From Haematobia irritans (Eukaryota; Arthropoda; Insecta; Diptera; Muscidae): a stretch of 64,000 nt of DNA. Below the pieces are notes generated by a model. The model searched no databases, was not told the DNA's origin, and worked only from the letters and a program-made list of their open reading frames with translations. The DNA lies in the NCBI RefSeq assembly GCF_050003625.1, contig NC_134397.1, positions 281,040,070 through 281,104,069 on the forward strand, read 5' to 3'. Position 1 is the first letter of the stretch. Every line of letters starts with the position of its first letter. The translations under genes and the position numbers were made by a program. This document shows positions 1-10,650 of the stretch, piece after piece.

Positions 1-359
1 ATTTGTTAAGGATTTTTCAATTTCCATACATTTAAAGATATATTGATTTTAAGAAAGTGTGCGTTAGGTTTTCATTTCACTTAGTGTTTTTTAAATATGT
101 TTTAGTTAGTTTTATCATTTCAAGCAAATACCTGTAATGAATTATTATCTATCAACATATAGTCCGCATGGGCTCGGTTTGATTAAATATAGATGAATAA
201 TAATATGAATAAATAAATTTATAATAATACTAAGAAAAAATGAAATTGTAAAATGTTTCTTAGTATTATTATGGTATTAAAACATAGAACCATACTCCAA
301 ATACTTGCATATTTACTTAGATTTTGTTAAATGCGGCAATATCAACAGATTGTACAATA

Positions 360-589
360 AGGTGGGTACTATGTTCGGTTTTCGAGTTGAAAATCACTTT
401 ATTTTCGCTTTTTTTCCTGAAATAAACAAAATTATAAATTAAAACCAAAATATTCCTATAAAGTCTTGCGAAATCTAGGGGAACAAGAAACTGCGCATCA
501 ATTGAATTAATTTATCTGCTTCATATTGAACTGTTTTATTAAAGTAACCGCGAAAATTTCAACTCGAAAAGCGAACATAGTACTTACCT
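360..589. mobile_element. Short inverted-repeat element, family A copy 1
   Basis: About 230 bp bounded by inverted termini that read GGTACTATGTTCGGTTTTCG-like inward from each side (left end 361-395, right end 557-589). No coding capacity. Related copies lie at 22424-22641 (same orientation) and 52925-53145 (reverse orientation); they share interior blocks such as AGTCTTGC. It looks like a MITE. The superfamily is not determined because no clear target duplication was found. It lies about 1 kb upstream of the Map205 start codon. Confidence 0.65.
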
Positions 590-698
590 ACTTACCTATA
601 GATTGTTTTGTTTATATCTAAGTTATAATTTAATTTTAAGAAATAAATTTATAATAATACAATACACTTACGAAGTTGAGAAGAGAAATGAAAAAAAC

Positions 699-762
699 CA
701 AAATTTAAAATCACCCTTTCGTATGCCAAATTTTGGCATACAGAAAGGTGATTTTAAATTTT
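699..762. repeat. Near-perfect palindrome (hairpin)
   Basis: Two arms of about 32 bases meet at the centre near 730-731 (core TATGCCAAAATTTTGGCATA) with only two or three mismatches and no spacer. The transcript would fold into a long hairpin. No ORF is conserved around it. Three ACGAGTACT/AGTACTCGT-type motifs follow at 785-850, so the palindrome may be part of a transposon end. It could also be a stand-alone foldback. Confidence 0.6.
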
Positions 763-769
763 CACCATT

Positions 770-868
770 GACCAAATACTCTTACTAGTAACGAGTACTC
801 AAAAAATTAGTCAGTAACGAGTACTTGTAATCAAATACTCGTTACTTTCCCAACACTAATCCCCACAG
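770..868. repeat. Possible end of a hAT-like DNA transposon
   Basis: The segment ends ACTTTCCCAACACTA, which read on the other strand is TAGTGTTGGGAAAGT. It holds several copies of an ACGAGTACT motif. That arrangement resembles the termini of some hAT elements, which is recognition only. No partner terminus or 8-bp duplication was found, so this is a tentative call. Confidence 0.25.
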
Positions 869-994
869 AGTAGCTATGAAATTTTTGCTGAGACCGTGGA
901 GAACATTCATTCGAGTAGGTCGATTGGTTCCGATTTTCTTTTTTAAAGAAAAATTAGACAATTAAACCTTTGTGTGTTGGTGGTTTATCATCAA

Positions 995-1547
995 GTAAGT
1001 GAAATTTATATTCTCTAATCAGATGAGACGTAAGGACGAACTGTGCTCTGGAATATTTTACTTATTTTAATTGCATAAAAGCTAGTTCTATAAGCTATAT
1101 TCCATTTCGCAAAGGAGCTTATGGTGAAATTTGCATTATACTCTTTGTAATTAAAATTAATGTACTAAATCCGATTGTGACATGGTATGTGTGCGATTTG
1201 CAAAATATATGTATGTAATAATAGATACATATGAGAATAAAAGAGATTTAAAAGGAAATGGTAAAAAGGGTGAATCATGGCCGTTGTCATGAGAGGAAAT
1301 ACAAATGAGGGTTTTCACAAGGAGAGCAAAAGTTTAAAGGTGCGAACTGAACGGCCAAAAATAAAGTGTTTTAATTCACTTCGAGAGGAAATTACTGAGT
1401 AGTTAGCTATACATTGGCCAGGTTTGCGTAAAGTCTGAATTGCCATTAAAAATCTTCGTCATAGTCGCCACACACGTATTAAAGTTTATCTTTAATCTCC
1501 TTAGTTTGGCATACTTATTGAAATAACTCATTACTATTTCTTTGTAG
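995..1547 (+). other. Map205: Inferred 5' UTR intron of the Map205-like gene
   Basis: A strong splice donor (GTAAGTG) starts at 995 and a pyrimidine-rich acceptor ending TTTGTAG closes at 1547, with the start codon 127 bases further on. No start codon context or reading frame crosses it, so if used it would be purely untranslated. This is inference from splice-site quality; cDNA would be decisive. Confidence 0.35.
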
Positions 1548-1673
1548 GTACAGCGCAGGACAGAACTTTTTTGTGTATCAAAAATTTGAAATTAGAGAAA
1601 GTAGAGGGCAGTTTCAACTAAAAAAAAGAAATAATAAAGGACTTCTTTGTGGTGATTCAGGTTCGAAACAAAA

Positions 1674-3470
1674 ATGGAGGATCAAGAAGTATTTGATCAA
1701 TATTTAGAACACAGACAGCAACATCAAAACTACGTCATTGACAATATGAGCGCTGTTGCCGGTTGTGGCGACGGTGGTAGTTGCAGTGGAGATATCTTGG
1801 GAGCAAAGTTTGATGAACAACTGCAAAGTGAACCACACGACGTTGGCGACGATGACGAATTGAAGTATGTTAAAGAAGTGCAACAGAGCGAAAAACATCA
1901 GACTAGTGGTGAATACAACAACACGAATGAGTTGGCAGAAAATGAACAAGCAACAGCAACATACAGTTACGAAACTGGTAATGGTGGTACTATCACCATG
2001 GAAGGCTTGAAAGACATTACCGAGAGCTTAGATTCTTATTCAAATGGACATGAGAAAAATAAGTCCGAAGATCAAGAAATGGGAGTTGTCAACACCCACT
2101 CGCCTAATTTAATTGCGTCAGTATCAGCAGAAAAAAATCACGCATACTCTTTTGAGCAAAAAGAAGTGGGAGATGATGAAGAAGCTAGCTCTTTGCTTTC
2201 AAATGGTACAAGCTCTCTTAGTGAAAACGTGGCACAAATTCCAGCCGACGATTTGGACATGCTTACTAGTCAAAGTGAGCAACAAACTTGCCTGTCAAAA
2301 TTTTCTTTACAGCAGGCTGCTGAAGGACATATCGAACTGGCACTATCACAGCTCAATCCAGAGGCTAAGGAATTTGTACCCACTATCGCATCTCCTACTT
2401 CGCCAATTTCTCCCGAACCCAATAATTCACATTTAGATGAAGAATTTTATGGCCAACCCGCTTCAGCTGTTCCACGTCGTATTATAAGCGACGATGATTT
2501 CGTAGCGCAGAGTCCCCGGAAAGGGGGATGCGGAAATATGGATGCCATCTCTTTACCACCTGAACAAGAGTTCGATGAAGAAGCCGACCAACGACCTCAT
2601 GAACTAACTCAAGATAATATGGATCCATTCGATATGGGACCAGTAGGAAATGTGGAATCTATTGACAATACAAACAAGGATTGCTATTCTATAAACGAAG
2701 TCAATGTTCCAATCAACACTGAGAACACTAATTTGATTGATCATGGACCCGAGACTTGCGTCGACCTAGATGTGGACATATCAAAGTTAAAATGTGATGA
2801 TCTGCCTGTAACAGACAATGATGTCATGAAACAGTCCATATACATTTCCAGTTCCGATCCCATAGAGGATGTACTGAATAGTGTTCAACCTATTCCAACT
2901 GAAATTGATAGCGTTAATAATTCATTTATTGAAGATTCACATGCCTGCATTGGAGACAAGGAACAATTGCAGATCGAGGAAAAAGAACATGTGTCCAATT
3001 CGCCATCAACAGAAGAAATGGATTTACATGACGTCACAGATAATACCAATCTGGCTAAAACCATGCCTTGCGACGCAACAGTGGAGCCCGAGTCATTCTA
3101 CATTGAATCAAATCAGACAGGAGGCCAAAATACATTACAAGATGGATGCCAGGTTGAAAGTTTGGAAACTAAATACGATGATGTACTAGCTACAGTTTCC
3201 AACAGCGTCAATGAAAATAACGATAAAAAGGAAATTTTTGGAACATTAGCTTTTGAAAAACACTTGATGGAAGACACTAAAGAACAGCATGGTGCTGATA
3301 GCAAGAGCTTAGAGCAACTGATGAACCAAGTTAGTTTGAATGTTGAAGATATTGTAACTGCAAAGGATAACACATACGATAGTGAAAAAATAAATTCGAC
3401 AACGGAAGGTGCTGATATGCTTGAACAATTGAATAACATGACGTTGCACACTGATGACCACTTCTCACAG
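1674..3470 (+). CDS. Map205: Map205-like microtubule-associated protein, coding exon 1
   Basis: This exon encodes residues 1-599 of a 1202-residue protein. It is joined in phase 0 to 15876-17687 through the donor CAG|GTAATG at 3470/3471; the open frame past the donor to 3572 is intron read-through. The N-terminal half is acidic. A conserved block (DDELKYVKEVQQSEK, residues 60-74) matches my memory of Drosophila Map205. Residues about 224-237 (LSQLNPEAKEFVPT) form a textbook PAM2 motif, the peptide that binds the MLLE domain of poly(A)-binding protein. A second serine-rich block (ISDDDFVAQSPRKG, residues 271-284) lies where the fly protein contacts Polo kinase, by position only. Map205 in Drosophila decorates microtubules and sequesters Polo. 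Total length is close to that of the fly protein (about 1.16-1.19 kb codons). No other start codon precedes it in a better context. Confidence 0.82.
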
Positions 3471-3581
3471 GTAATGATTACATATCTTAAGAAATTGTAT
3501 ATGCTACTTTTCGAGAATGTTAAAGTACAAATTGTATTTAAGGCCGATACTATCTCAATTTTTTCTTCATAAGAAAATTCT

Positions 3582-3890
3582 TGTGTCGTTGAAAAGGTTC
3601 CCTATGAACGATAATTGAAAATGCACGCCTTTATACTAATACCATAATATTTATTAACAGCAAAACAATTCTAATTAGGATAAATTACAAAAGGTGACTT
3701 TTTGATGCGATCGTATGTATATCAGAAAAAAGAATAGTACGAAGGTAAACAATGACATTTGCCCTTTCCCTTTATGGTGATGCCATATCGATTGATCTTA
3801 AAAATTGATAAGGTTAGTTATAATAGAAGTGGCTTCACGATGACTAATGGTCATAACAAAAATAACTGTAACGAAACAGAATTTCTTGCA
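3582..3890 (-). repeat. LTR of retrotransposon A (3' LTR in element sense)
   Basis: This is the uninterrupted copy of the LTR. It contains the landmarks ACGATAATTGAAAATGCACG, TGATGCGATCGTATGTA and AGAAGTGGCTTCACG, which recur in the same order in the broken right-hand LTR. The exact inner boundary is uncertain because the two copies differ by an indel just before the ATTTCTTGC block. Confidence 0.7.
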
Positions 3891-6610
3891 CTTTAGTTGA
3901 AATTGCCATAGCCGTTAGGCGTTTTTTCAAAGTCTGCACATTTCGCTCGGCTAAACCGTTGGTCCGCAGGATGACCGGGAGCGATAAATTTCTGGAAAAT
4001 TCCACAGTTGTGAAAAATGATTTGAATTCTTCACTTTTGAAGTTTGTAGCGTTATCTGAGACGTTAACATTAGGAAGCCGTTTCTTGAAAATATATTGCT
4101 CAACATGTTTATGGTTGACGAAGACGATGGTGCAGTGGATCACATTCCAACTTCCACCCACTCCGACTTAGAATCCACTACAATTAGAAATTGATGGCCT
4201 TGAAAAGGCCCAGCGTAATCAATGTGAATACGTTGCCAGTTTTGATGCGGTTCCCAGTGGTGTAAAATTACTTTTGGAGGACTATTTTGCACTGAAGCGC
4301 ATGCTGCACAAGATTGAACGTAATTCTCGATGTCTTTATCAATAGCTGTCCAGTAGACGTAACGCCTCGCTAACTGCTTCATCTTTGTTATCCCTAAGTG
4401 GTTATGGTGAAGTTCCTCAAGAACAGCTTTTTCTAAACAATCTGGAATAACCACTCTCTGCCCCTTGAATAAAATTCCGCAATTTATTGAAAAAAAGCAT
4501 TTTGAAAGATTTAAGTGTGGATTGTATTTTTTTTAGCTGCGCTAAAAAAGCCTTTAGATTAGATTTGCACTCAGTTACAGTTTCGCCATGAACCAAAATA
4601 TCATCGAAGTATGCTTCTGTGACCCCCAATCGCTATTAGTCACTTTGGTTATAATGCATTGATTTTCCTTACTCATCGATCTCCTTATTAACACGTTCTA
4701 CTAATGCATATGGTATTTGGCGTTCTTTGATATAAATAGGTTTTGTATTGTCTCAAAGTCGAAGAGAGACTCTATAATTTGGTACGCAACCTATCTTTTG
4801 TTGAAAAACTGTTGAAAATTCTGGCATTAAATCATCAATATGATTTAATTCGCTAATTGAATTTGTAATTGGCTCATTGTTAGTTTGATCCAATTCGTTG
4901 AGATTAATGCATAATCGACGAATCCAAGTACGACCTATGAGGGCTGTACAGCCATCTGGCACAATATAAAGGTCATCATAAATTGAAATGTTGTTGAAAA
5001 CAGCATAAACTCGAACTTTCCCTTCGGGCTTGAGTGTTTTTTTGGAATATGATATTCATACTCCCAAGTTTGTTTGGCAAATTTAATTTATTGAATATTC
5101 CTCGGGGTAGAAACGAAAATCCAGATCCAGGATCAACTTCGAATTTTATTTATTTATTTATTCAGTCTTTGGATAATTCACAATATAATCCTTACAGACT
5201 CGCTAATTTCTAATTTTTATATATACTTCCAACTTGCCTTCTTCAATATATTAGCATAATATCCATTAGAATTTACATTACCATAGCTGCTTTGGTATAC
5301 GTCGACTATTTTGTAAATTCCATAGTCGGAGTCATCATTCTGAATTTGATTCGTTGAAATCGACTTGTTTTTGTTGTTATATGTAAGTCCGGCATTAGGA
5401 CTATATGTCAAAAGAGATGCAATGCAGTCTTTTGCTACATGCCCGTGTTTAAAACACAAATTGTATTTTAAATTTGCACTAGAATGACATTCTTTTGCAA
5501 AATGATTATTTTTGCCACATCTTTAACATAAGCCAGCTATACCAAGTTGCTCATAATTAACTTTGCTCTCGATTTTTGCACATTAGGACGCTTTGGCATT
5601 TTCCTTTTGTTTGAAATTTTATTAATTGTTGCACTTGAACTATTTGTTTGTGATTGTGTTAGTTCTTTTGCATCTGCTTTCGCTGCTTCAAAGCCAAAGC
5701 TTTTAAAACGATTTCTTCAAACTTCGATGAACTTGATTGTAGCAATTGCTCTCGAATACTATTGCAAGAAATCCCTCGAATAAATTGTGCACGTAAAAAT
5801 ACATCAGCAATTGAACTTTTGCACTCGCACTCTGAAACAAATTCACAATCACCAATGTCCGTTCGAAGCATTGCAACGTATTCAGAAATTGACTGTCCAT
5901 CCGTCTGGTATTTTGACAAAAATTTATGTTGTGCCACCAAGATATTTCTTTTTGGTGTCAAATGATCCTCCAACAATTTCAATAACTCGTCGTATGGCAG
6001 TTCCATTGCAATTTTTGGTGCTGCCGCCAGCGATGTGACCATATTGAAGTATTTTGCTCCAATTGAATTTAACCCTGGACAGTCATCCTTCGTCAAAATG
6101 ACGACGCGTACTTTCATTTTCGATTTAATATGCATTCTGGTCGATTAGGAAATGATAAATTTAAGTTATACCAATACAACCATTTTATGAATTTTTGTCT
6201 TATACTAATTAAAAACAAATTGAATAAGTAAATAAATTCAACTTTGGTCCTCATTTTTTCTCACGATGCAAATTATAGCGTCTTGAAATCAGCCGTAGTC
6301 AAAATGACGAAGGATGACGTTAGTGTACAAAAAATAAGGATGACTTTCCAGGGTTAAAAGCAGCTTCGTACAATAATCTTTATTCGACTCAATGCCTTTC
6401 ATGGTTAATTTGTAAACCGTTGAATGTAATTTTGGTATGTCCCCTTGCCGGGTCGAAGATATAAAAATTGGGAACCAAAATTGTATTTATTGTTGCACTG
6501 CCACCATTTTTTGCTGCACTCGATGTTGATGAACCAGTTGTTAATTTGGCTAATTGCGCCACTAAAGCTTGTTGCGCCTTCATAAACTCTGCAAATTGAG
6601 CGGCATCCAT
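3844..6610 (-). pseudogene. gag-pol remnants of Ty3/gypsy element A
   Basis: Reading leftward on the minus strand: gag N-terminus from 6610 (MDAAQFAEFMKAQQ), gag body 6135-5659, a CCHC-like knuckle fragment near 5459 (MCFKHGHVAKDC), and a protease/early RT piece 4962-4753. A reverse transcriptase piece with the catalytic YFDDILV box follows near 4610. Next comes an integrase zinc-binding plus core segment 4454-4140 (HHNHLGI, CAAC, HIDYAGPF). The integrase continues at 4161-3844, including an SDNATNF box and GLAERNVQ. Multiple frameshifts and large internal losses (most of RT and RNase H are gone) make it non-functional. Confidence 0.85.
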
Positions 6611-6778
6611 TTTGTAATGCGCGTACTGCCTTACAAAAGAAAAATGAAATAATTAATTTGCACAATAAAAATTAATTTATTTGGTTTCACTCTCGTCTCC
6701 AACTGTTGTGTCGTTGAAAAGGTTCCCAATGAACGATAATTGAAAATGCACGCCTTTATACTAATACTGTAATATTTA

Positions 6779-7872
6779 ACAGGTTGGCTGATAAGTCCCC
6801 GGTATGACACATGGATGGCGTCGCTAGTATTAAATGCATATTATTTTTATATAGTACCAACCTTCAAATGATTCGTGTCAAAATTTGATGTCTGTAAGTC
6901 AATTGTGAGATAGAGCGTCTTTTGTGAAGCAACTTTTGTTATTGTGAAAAAAAATGGTAAAAAAAAGGAATTTCGTGTTTTGATTTTTATCATACTGTTT
7001 TCTGAAGGGAAAATACGGTGGAAGCAAAAACTTGGCTTGATAATGAGTTTCCGGACTCTGCCCCAGGGAAAATTGATTGGTATGCAAAATTCAAGCGTGG
7101 TGAAATGAGCACGGAGGACGGTGAAGGCAGTGGACGCCCGAAAGAGGTGGTTACCGACGAAAACATAAAAAAACTACAAAATGATTTTGAATGACCGTAA
7201 AATGAAGTTGATCGAGATAGCAGAGGCCTTAAAGATATCAAAGGAACGTGTTGGTCATATCATTCATCAATATTTGGATATGCGGAAGCTCTGTGCAAAA
7301 TGGGTGCCGCGCGAGTTCACATTTGACCAAAAACAACAACGTGTTGATGATTCTAAGCGGTGTTTGCAGCTGTTAACTCGTAATACACCCGAGTTTTTCC
7401 GTCGATATGTGACAATGGATGAAACATGGCTCACTACACTCCTGAGTCCAATCGACAGTCGGCTGAGGGGACAGCGACCGGTGAACCGTCTCCGAAGCGT
7501 AGAAAGACTCAAAAGTCCGCTGGCAAAGTAATGGCCTCTGGTTTTGGGAAAGATTCATGAATTGGGCTTCGAATTGCTTTCCCACCAACCGTATTCTCCA
7601 GATCTGGCCCCCAGCTACTTTTTCTTGTTTTCTGACTTCAAAAGGATGCTCGCAGGGAAAAAATTTGGCTGCAATGAAGAGGTGTTCGCCGAAACTGAGG
7701 CCTATTTTGAGGCAAAACCGAAGGAGTACTAACAAGATGGTATCAAAAAATTGGAACGTCGTTATAATCGTTGTATCGCTCTTGAAGGGAACTATGTTGA
7801 ATAATAAAAACGAATTTTGACAAAAAAAATGTGTTTTTCTTTGTTAGACCGGGGACTTATCAGCTAACGTGT
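6779..7872 (+). mobile_element. irritans-type mariner, copy 1 (defective)
   Basis: Both ends match the Himar-type terminus (ACAGGTTGGCTGATAAGTCC at 6779; the inverted end closes at 7872), and the element is flanked by TA dinucleotides at 6777-6778 and 7873-7874. The left end is intact; the right end carries small changes. Full irritans mariners are about 1.29 kb, so this 1094-bp copy is shortened. It sits inside the right LTR of retrotransposon A, so it inserted later than that element. Confidence 0.92.
6954..7732 (+). pseudogene. Broken mariner transposase (irritans subfamily, DD34D)
   Basis: Translation gives the helix-turn-helix region (KFKRGEMSTEDGE, then LIEIAEALKISKERVGHIIH), then FDQKQQRVDDSKRC and the first catalytic box TMDETWL near 7414-7434. 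After GKVMASG (about 7540) the frame jumps directly to ELGFELL. Compared with the copy at 29273-30613, a segment of roughly 200 bp is missing, including the second catalytic aspartate. The last box (YSPDLAPSYFFLF) has lost the third aspartate (APSY instead of APSD). A frameshift also separates the first codons (about 6954-7000). It is inactive. Confidence 0.88.
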
Positions 7873-8965
7873 TATTAACAGCAAAACAATTCTAATTAGG
7901 ATAAATTACAAAAGGTGACTTTTTGATGCGATCGTATGTACACATAGCCCACAAAGTCTGCGTTCACTTCAATTTCGTTATTTATTTGTATGGTGAAATT
8001 TGTATGGCGAATTTATTATTTGTATCCGTTATTTCATAAATATGCAACAAAATGAAGATTCTTCTTCTGATATTAATGACAGCGCCATGTAATCGAATGA
8101 ACGTTTGCAAACTGCTACCACAAAGTCTGCGTTCATTATATTTATTCAAATTGTACCTCTACATTTTTGAGTTTTCTTTTCAGTTTTCTTTTATTTTTTA
8201 TTTTTGTTATTATATTTGATCGATTAGCGAGATCGTTTCCTCATTTAATTCACAAAAGTAGAAAAATTACAAAAGAGAATTTAAGAGTAAAAAAATTAGC
8301 GTTGACGAAAGCAAAATAATGATTAAATTATGCCAAAAAGACAAAAATGTTCGAATTATTAGTAAAACTGTAGTTAGATCATGTTTATCTGTACAAAGAG
8401 TTATAAACAAATGTAAAGAAGCCGGCATTTTAACATCAAAACCCAGGTCTGGTCGTCCGAAAGTGTTATCAATACGGGAAGAGCGTACAATTTTTTAATA
8501 TGGTGAAGTCTAATCCCAGGATAACCTCTTCCTAAATTGTGGAAAATGTTAAAGTGTTAAAGTTGACTATCGAAAACCATACATATCGTTTGTTAACAGA
8601 CAAAAACGCATAGAATTTGCTCAAAAATACATAAACAAGCCCCCAAAATTCTGGAAAGAAGTTGTATTTTCAGACGAAAGCATGTTTTGTATATTTGGAA
8701 TAAAGGGACGTCAAATTGTGTGAAAGGACGCAGGAACTGCGCTTGAAAAATAAAACCTTGTTGGCACGGTGAAGCATGGCGGAGGCGGAGTGGGGAGTGG
8801 GGGTGAATGGCGGCTTCTGGAGGGGGTCAATTGATATTTTTTGAACTGACGATGGATAAATACTGTCATTTAAACGTACTATTCCACAATTTAAGTCAAA
8901 GTGTCGAAAAACCTGACTTAGGAGAGACGTTTTGGTTCCAGCAGGATAACGATCCAAAGCATACT

Positions 8966-10053
8966 GGGGGCTTATCACGGCATTCGATATCGAATTCATA
9001 ATCGTATCGAAAAAATTGTCGATACGATTAAAAGTTTGGATCACGGTATTCGATCGAAATTTGATGCAATTTCTCAAGCGTTGCCAAAAGCAAAAAACGA
9101 AGCAGAGCAAAATGAAATGACAGAACTAGGTTAGGTTAGATTATGTGGCAGCCCGATGTATCAGGCTCACTTAGACTATTCAGTCCATTGTGATACCACA
9201 GTGGTGAACTTCTATCTTAAAAACAAAACTAAGTTAGCGTCACAAAATAGAATGTAGAAAAAAAAAACATGTTTTTGGAGGTTTCAAAGTAAATTGTATT
9301 GCATTATATCTTATGGACCCATATCTCTTTTTACATTCCTCCAAATTCCTTCCTAATTGGAGGATGAGATGAATATAAAATAGTTCGGCGAAAAATAAGG
9401 AATAAAAGTGCACATTGTTATTGGTGTAAGTACATGGGTTTGAAATGGTGTGCACTGTTAGAAAGTCACCTTTTGTAGGCTCAATGGACGATTTCGGCTG
9501 ACGAAGGAGGCGTTCAAATGGAAAATAATTTTTGGTGGCATGTCAACGTCAATTTTATCACTTTACAATTGTCTGCCGTCTTAAAACTTTTTGCGAGTGG
9601 GAGACTTCATAATTCACTATTCTTACAAGGTGGTCCAGAAGCGTTATGTTGTCACGGAATGGTACTGTATTTGGTCGATCACAATCTCTTGAATATCGAT
9701 CTAGCATGTGCGCTTTATATATGGTTCTTTGCCAAGCTAGAATGCTCGCTGCGAACACTACTATGACCAATTTTTGTTTAACTTTTATTGGAATTGCATT
9801 GGTCCTAAATATTAAAAATATGTTCATTATATGTAAATTTACTACAAACTAGCAACAATTCGAACTAAAACTAATATATTTACTATTCCTATATGGCGAA
9901 AACAATGTAAAAAACATGTGAAAAATGTTTTACGATTGCAATTTACCAATCGAAAAAATTGTCGATCAGAAAAACTCGATATCGACTCCCGTGATCCGAA
10001 AAATTTAGATTTCGATCAAAAGTTCTCGATATCGAATGCCGTGATTAGCCCCC
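8966..10053. mobile_element. 1.1 kb inverted-repeat element inside the Tc1 transposase
   Basis: The termini are inverted copies that read GGGGGCTWATCACGGCATTC inward, followed by CGATATCGA. The left one starts at 8966 and the right one ends at 10053. The flanking Tc1 sequence joins cleanly if the element and a short repeat (possibly CTG) are removed. There is no recognisable transposase. The interior carries a 3' SINE fragment (9126-9220) and several more TCGATA motifs near both ends. Superfamily unknown; a PIF/Harbinger-type 3-bp duplication is possible but unproven. Confidence 0.75.
9126..9220 (-). repeat. 3' fragment of the tRNA-derived SINE
   Basis: AGGTTAGGTTAGATTATG followed by GTGGCAGCCCGATGTATCAG matches, in reverse, the 3' half of the complete SINE at 59569-59919. 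That includes the CCTAACCTAACC tail and the AGTCTAAGTGAGCCTGATAC block. Only the tail half is present, as expected for 5'-truncated copies. Confidence 0.75.
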
Positions 10054-10650
10054 TGCTGAGGTCGTAAGACTTTGACTTCCATATAATGTCCCAAAAAAAG
10101 CTTAAAATACCCTCACAATCACCTGATCTTAACCTAATAAAAGGCCTGTGTGAACCACTGGAGAAAAGGATAAGGCAACACAATATTGCCACCAAGAAAA
10201 CGTTACGCAGGACAATGTAAATGGAGCGGGCCCAAATAACAGGAGAGTAAACAGAAAAATTGGTAAATTCTATGCCAAACAGACTAAGTGAAGTTCTAAA
10301 ACTTCTATATAAACTATCCAGTTTATATAGAAGTTTTAGAAGTTTTTACATATTTTTAATAGTTTTATACAATTTTGTTTGACTGAACGCAGACTTTTTG
10401 GTTTCCCTTTTTAGTAGTTATGCTAATTAAATACCGTTATCTTCAATATAGTAATGAATTTCTTTGTGTTTTTTGTTTGCTTTCGTATTTAAGAGTTCAA
10501 ATGAAATATATATGAAAAAATTTGTCTACTTTTTCGCATTTATGGTATGTTTTTTGTACATTGTATAAATAATAATATGATGAACGCAGACTTTATATAG
10601 AAGTGGCTTCACGGGATGATTAATGGTCATAACAAAAACTAATTTCTTGC

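Larger units (their letters stand above)
8320..10240 (+). pseudogene. Broken Tc1-like transposase, split by an insertion
   Basis: Recognisable blocks in order: an N-terminal DNA-binding part (CLSVQRVINKCKEAG, about 8375-8425) with SGRPK at about 8450; FSDESMFCIFG at about 8670-8700 (first acidic residue); TVKHGGGG at about 8770; WFQQDNDPKHT at about 8935-8965 (second aspartate). After the insertion come EVVRL-type sequence at 10056 and QSPDLNLI near 10112-10135, where the usual NPIE is altered. Stops and frameshifts lie throughout, so this is a dead copy. Confidence 0.8.
7946..10595 (+). mobile_element. Tc1-like transposon with internal repeats at both ends (defective)
   Basis: The motif AAAGTCTGCGTTCA occurs near the left end (about 7962) and again about 160 bp inward (8125). 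Its inverse TGAACGCAGACTTT occurs about 10384 and about 10581. This gives the inverted-repeat/direct-repeat layout of some Tc1-group elements. Inside is a broken Tc1 transposase (8320-8965 and 10054-10240). The element interrupts the right LTR of retrotransposon A and is itself interrupted by an inverted-repeat element at 8966-10053. Its outer ends are imprecise because of local deletions. Confidence 0.8.
3582..10650 (-). mobile_element. Degenerate Ty3/gypsy LTR retrotransposon A with nested insertions
   Basis: The element lies in reverse orientation inside the Map205 intron. The two LTRs begin alike (GTGTCGTTGAAAAGGTTCCC, from 3584 and from 6709) and both run to an ATTTCTTGC block (about 3880-3890 and 10640-10650). 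The right LTR (5' in element sense) is broken into pieces 6707-6778, 7873-7945 and 10596-10650 by a mariner at 6779-7872 and a Tc1-like element at about 7946-10595. It also lacks about 100 bp that the left LTR has. The interior, 3890-6706, holds broken gag, zinc knuckle, reverse transcriptase and integrase. LTR divergence and many stops show an old, dead copy. No convincing target duplication was identified. Confidence 0.85.

Noticed and set aside
3471..3572. Continuation of the Map205 reading frame past position 3470
   Set aside because: A clear splice donor follows codon 599, and the second exon at 15876 is in phase with matching composition; the extra codons are intron.
6389..6610. Separate small gene beginning MDAAQFAEFM
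   Set aside because: It is the gag start of retrotransposon A, next to its 5' LTR and in line with the other broken gag-pol pieces.
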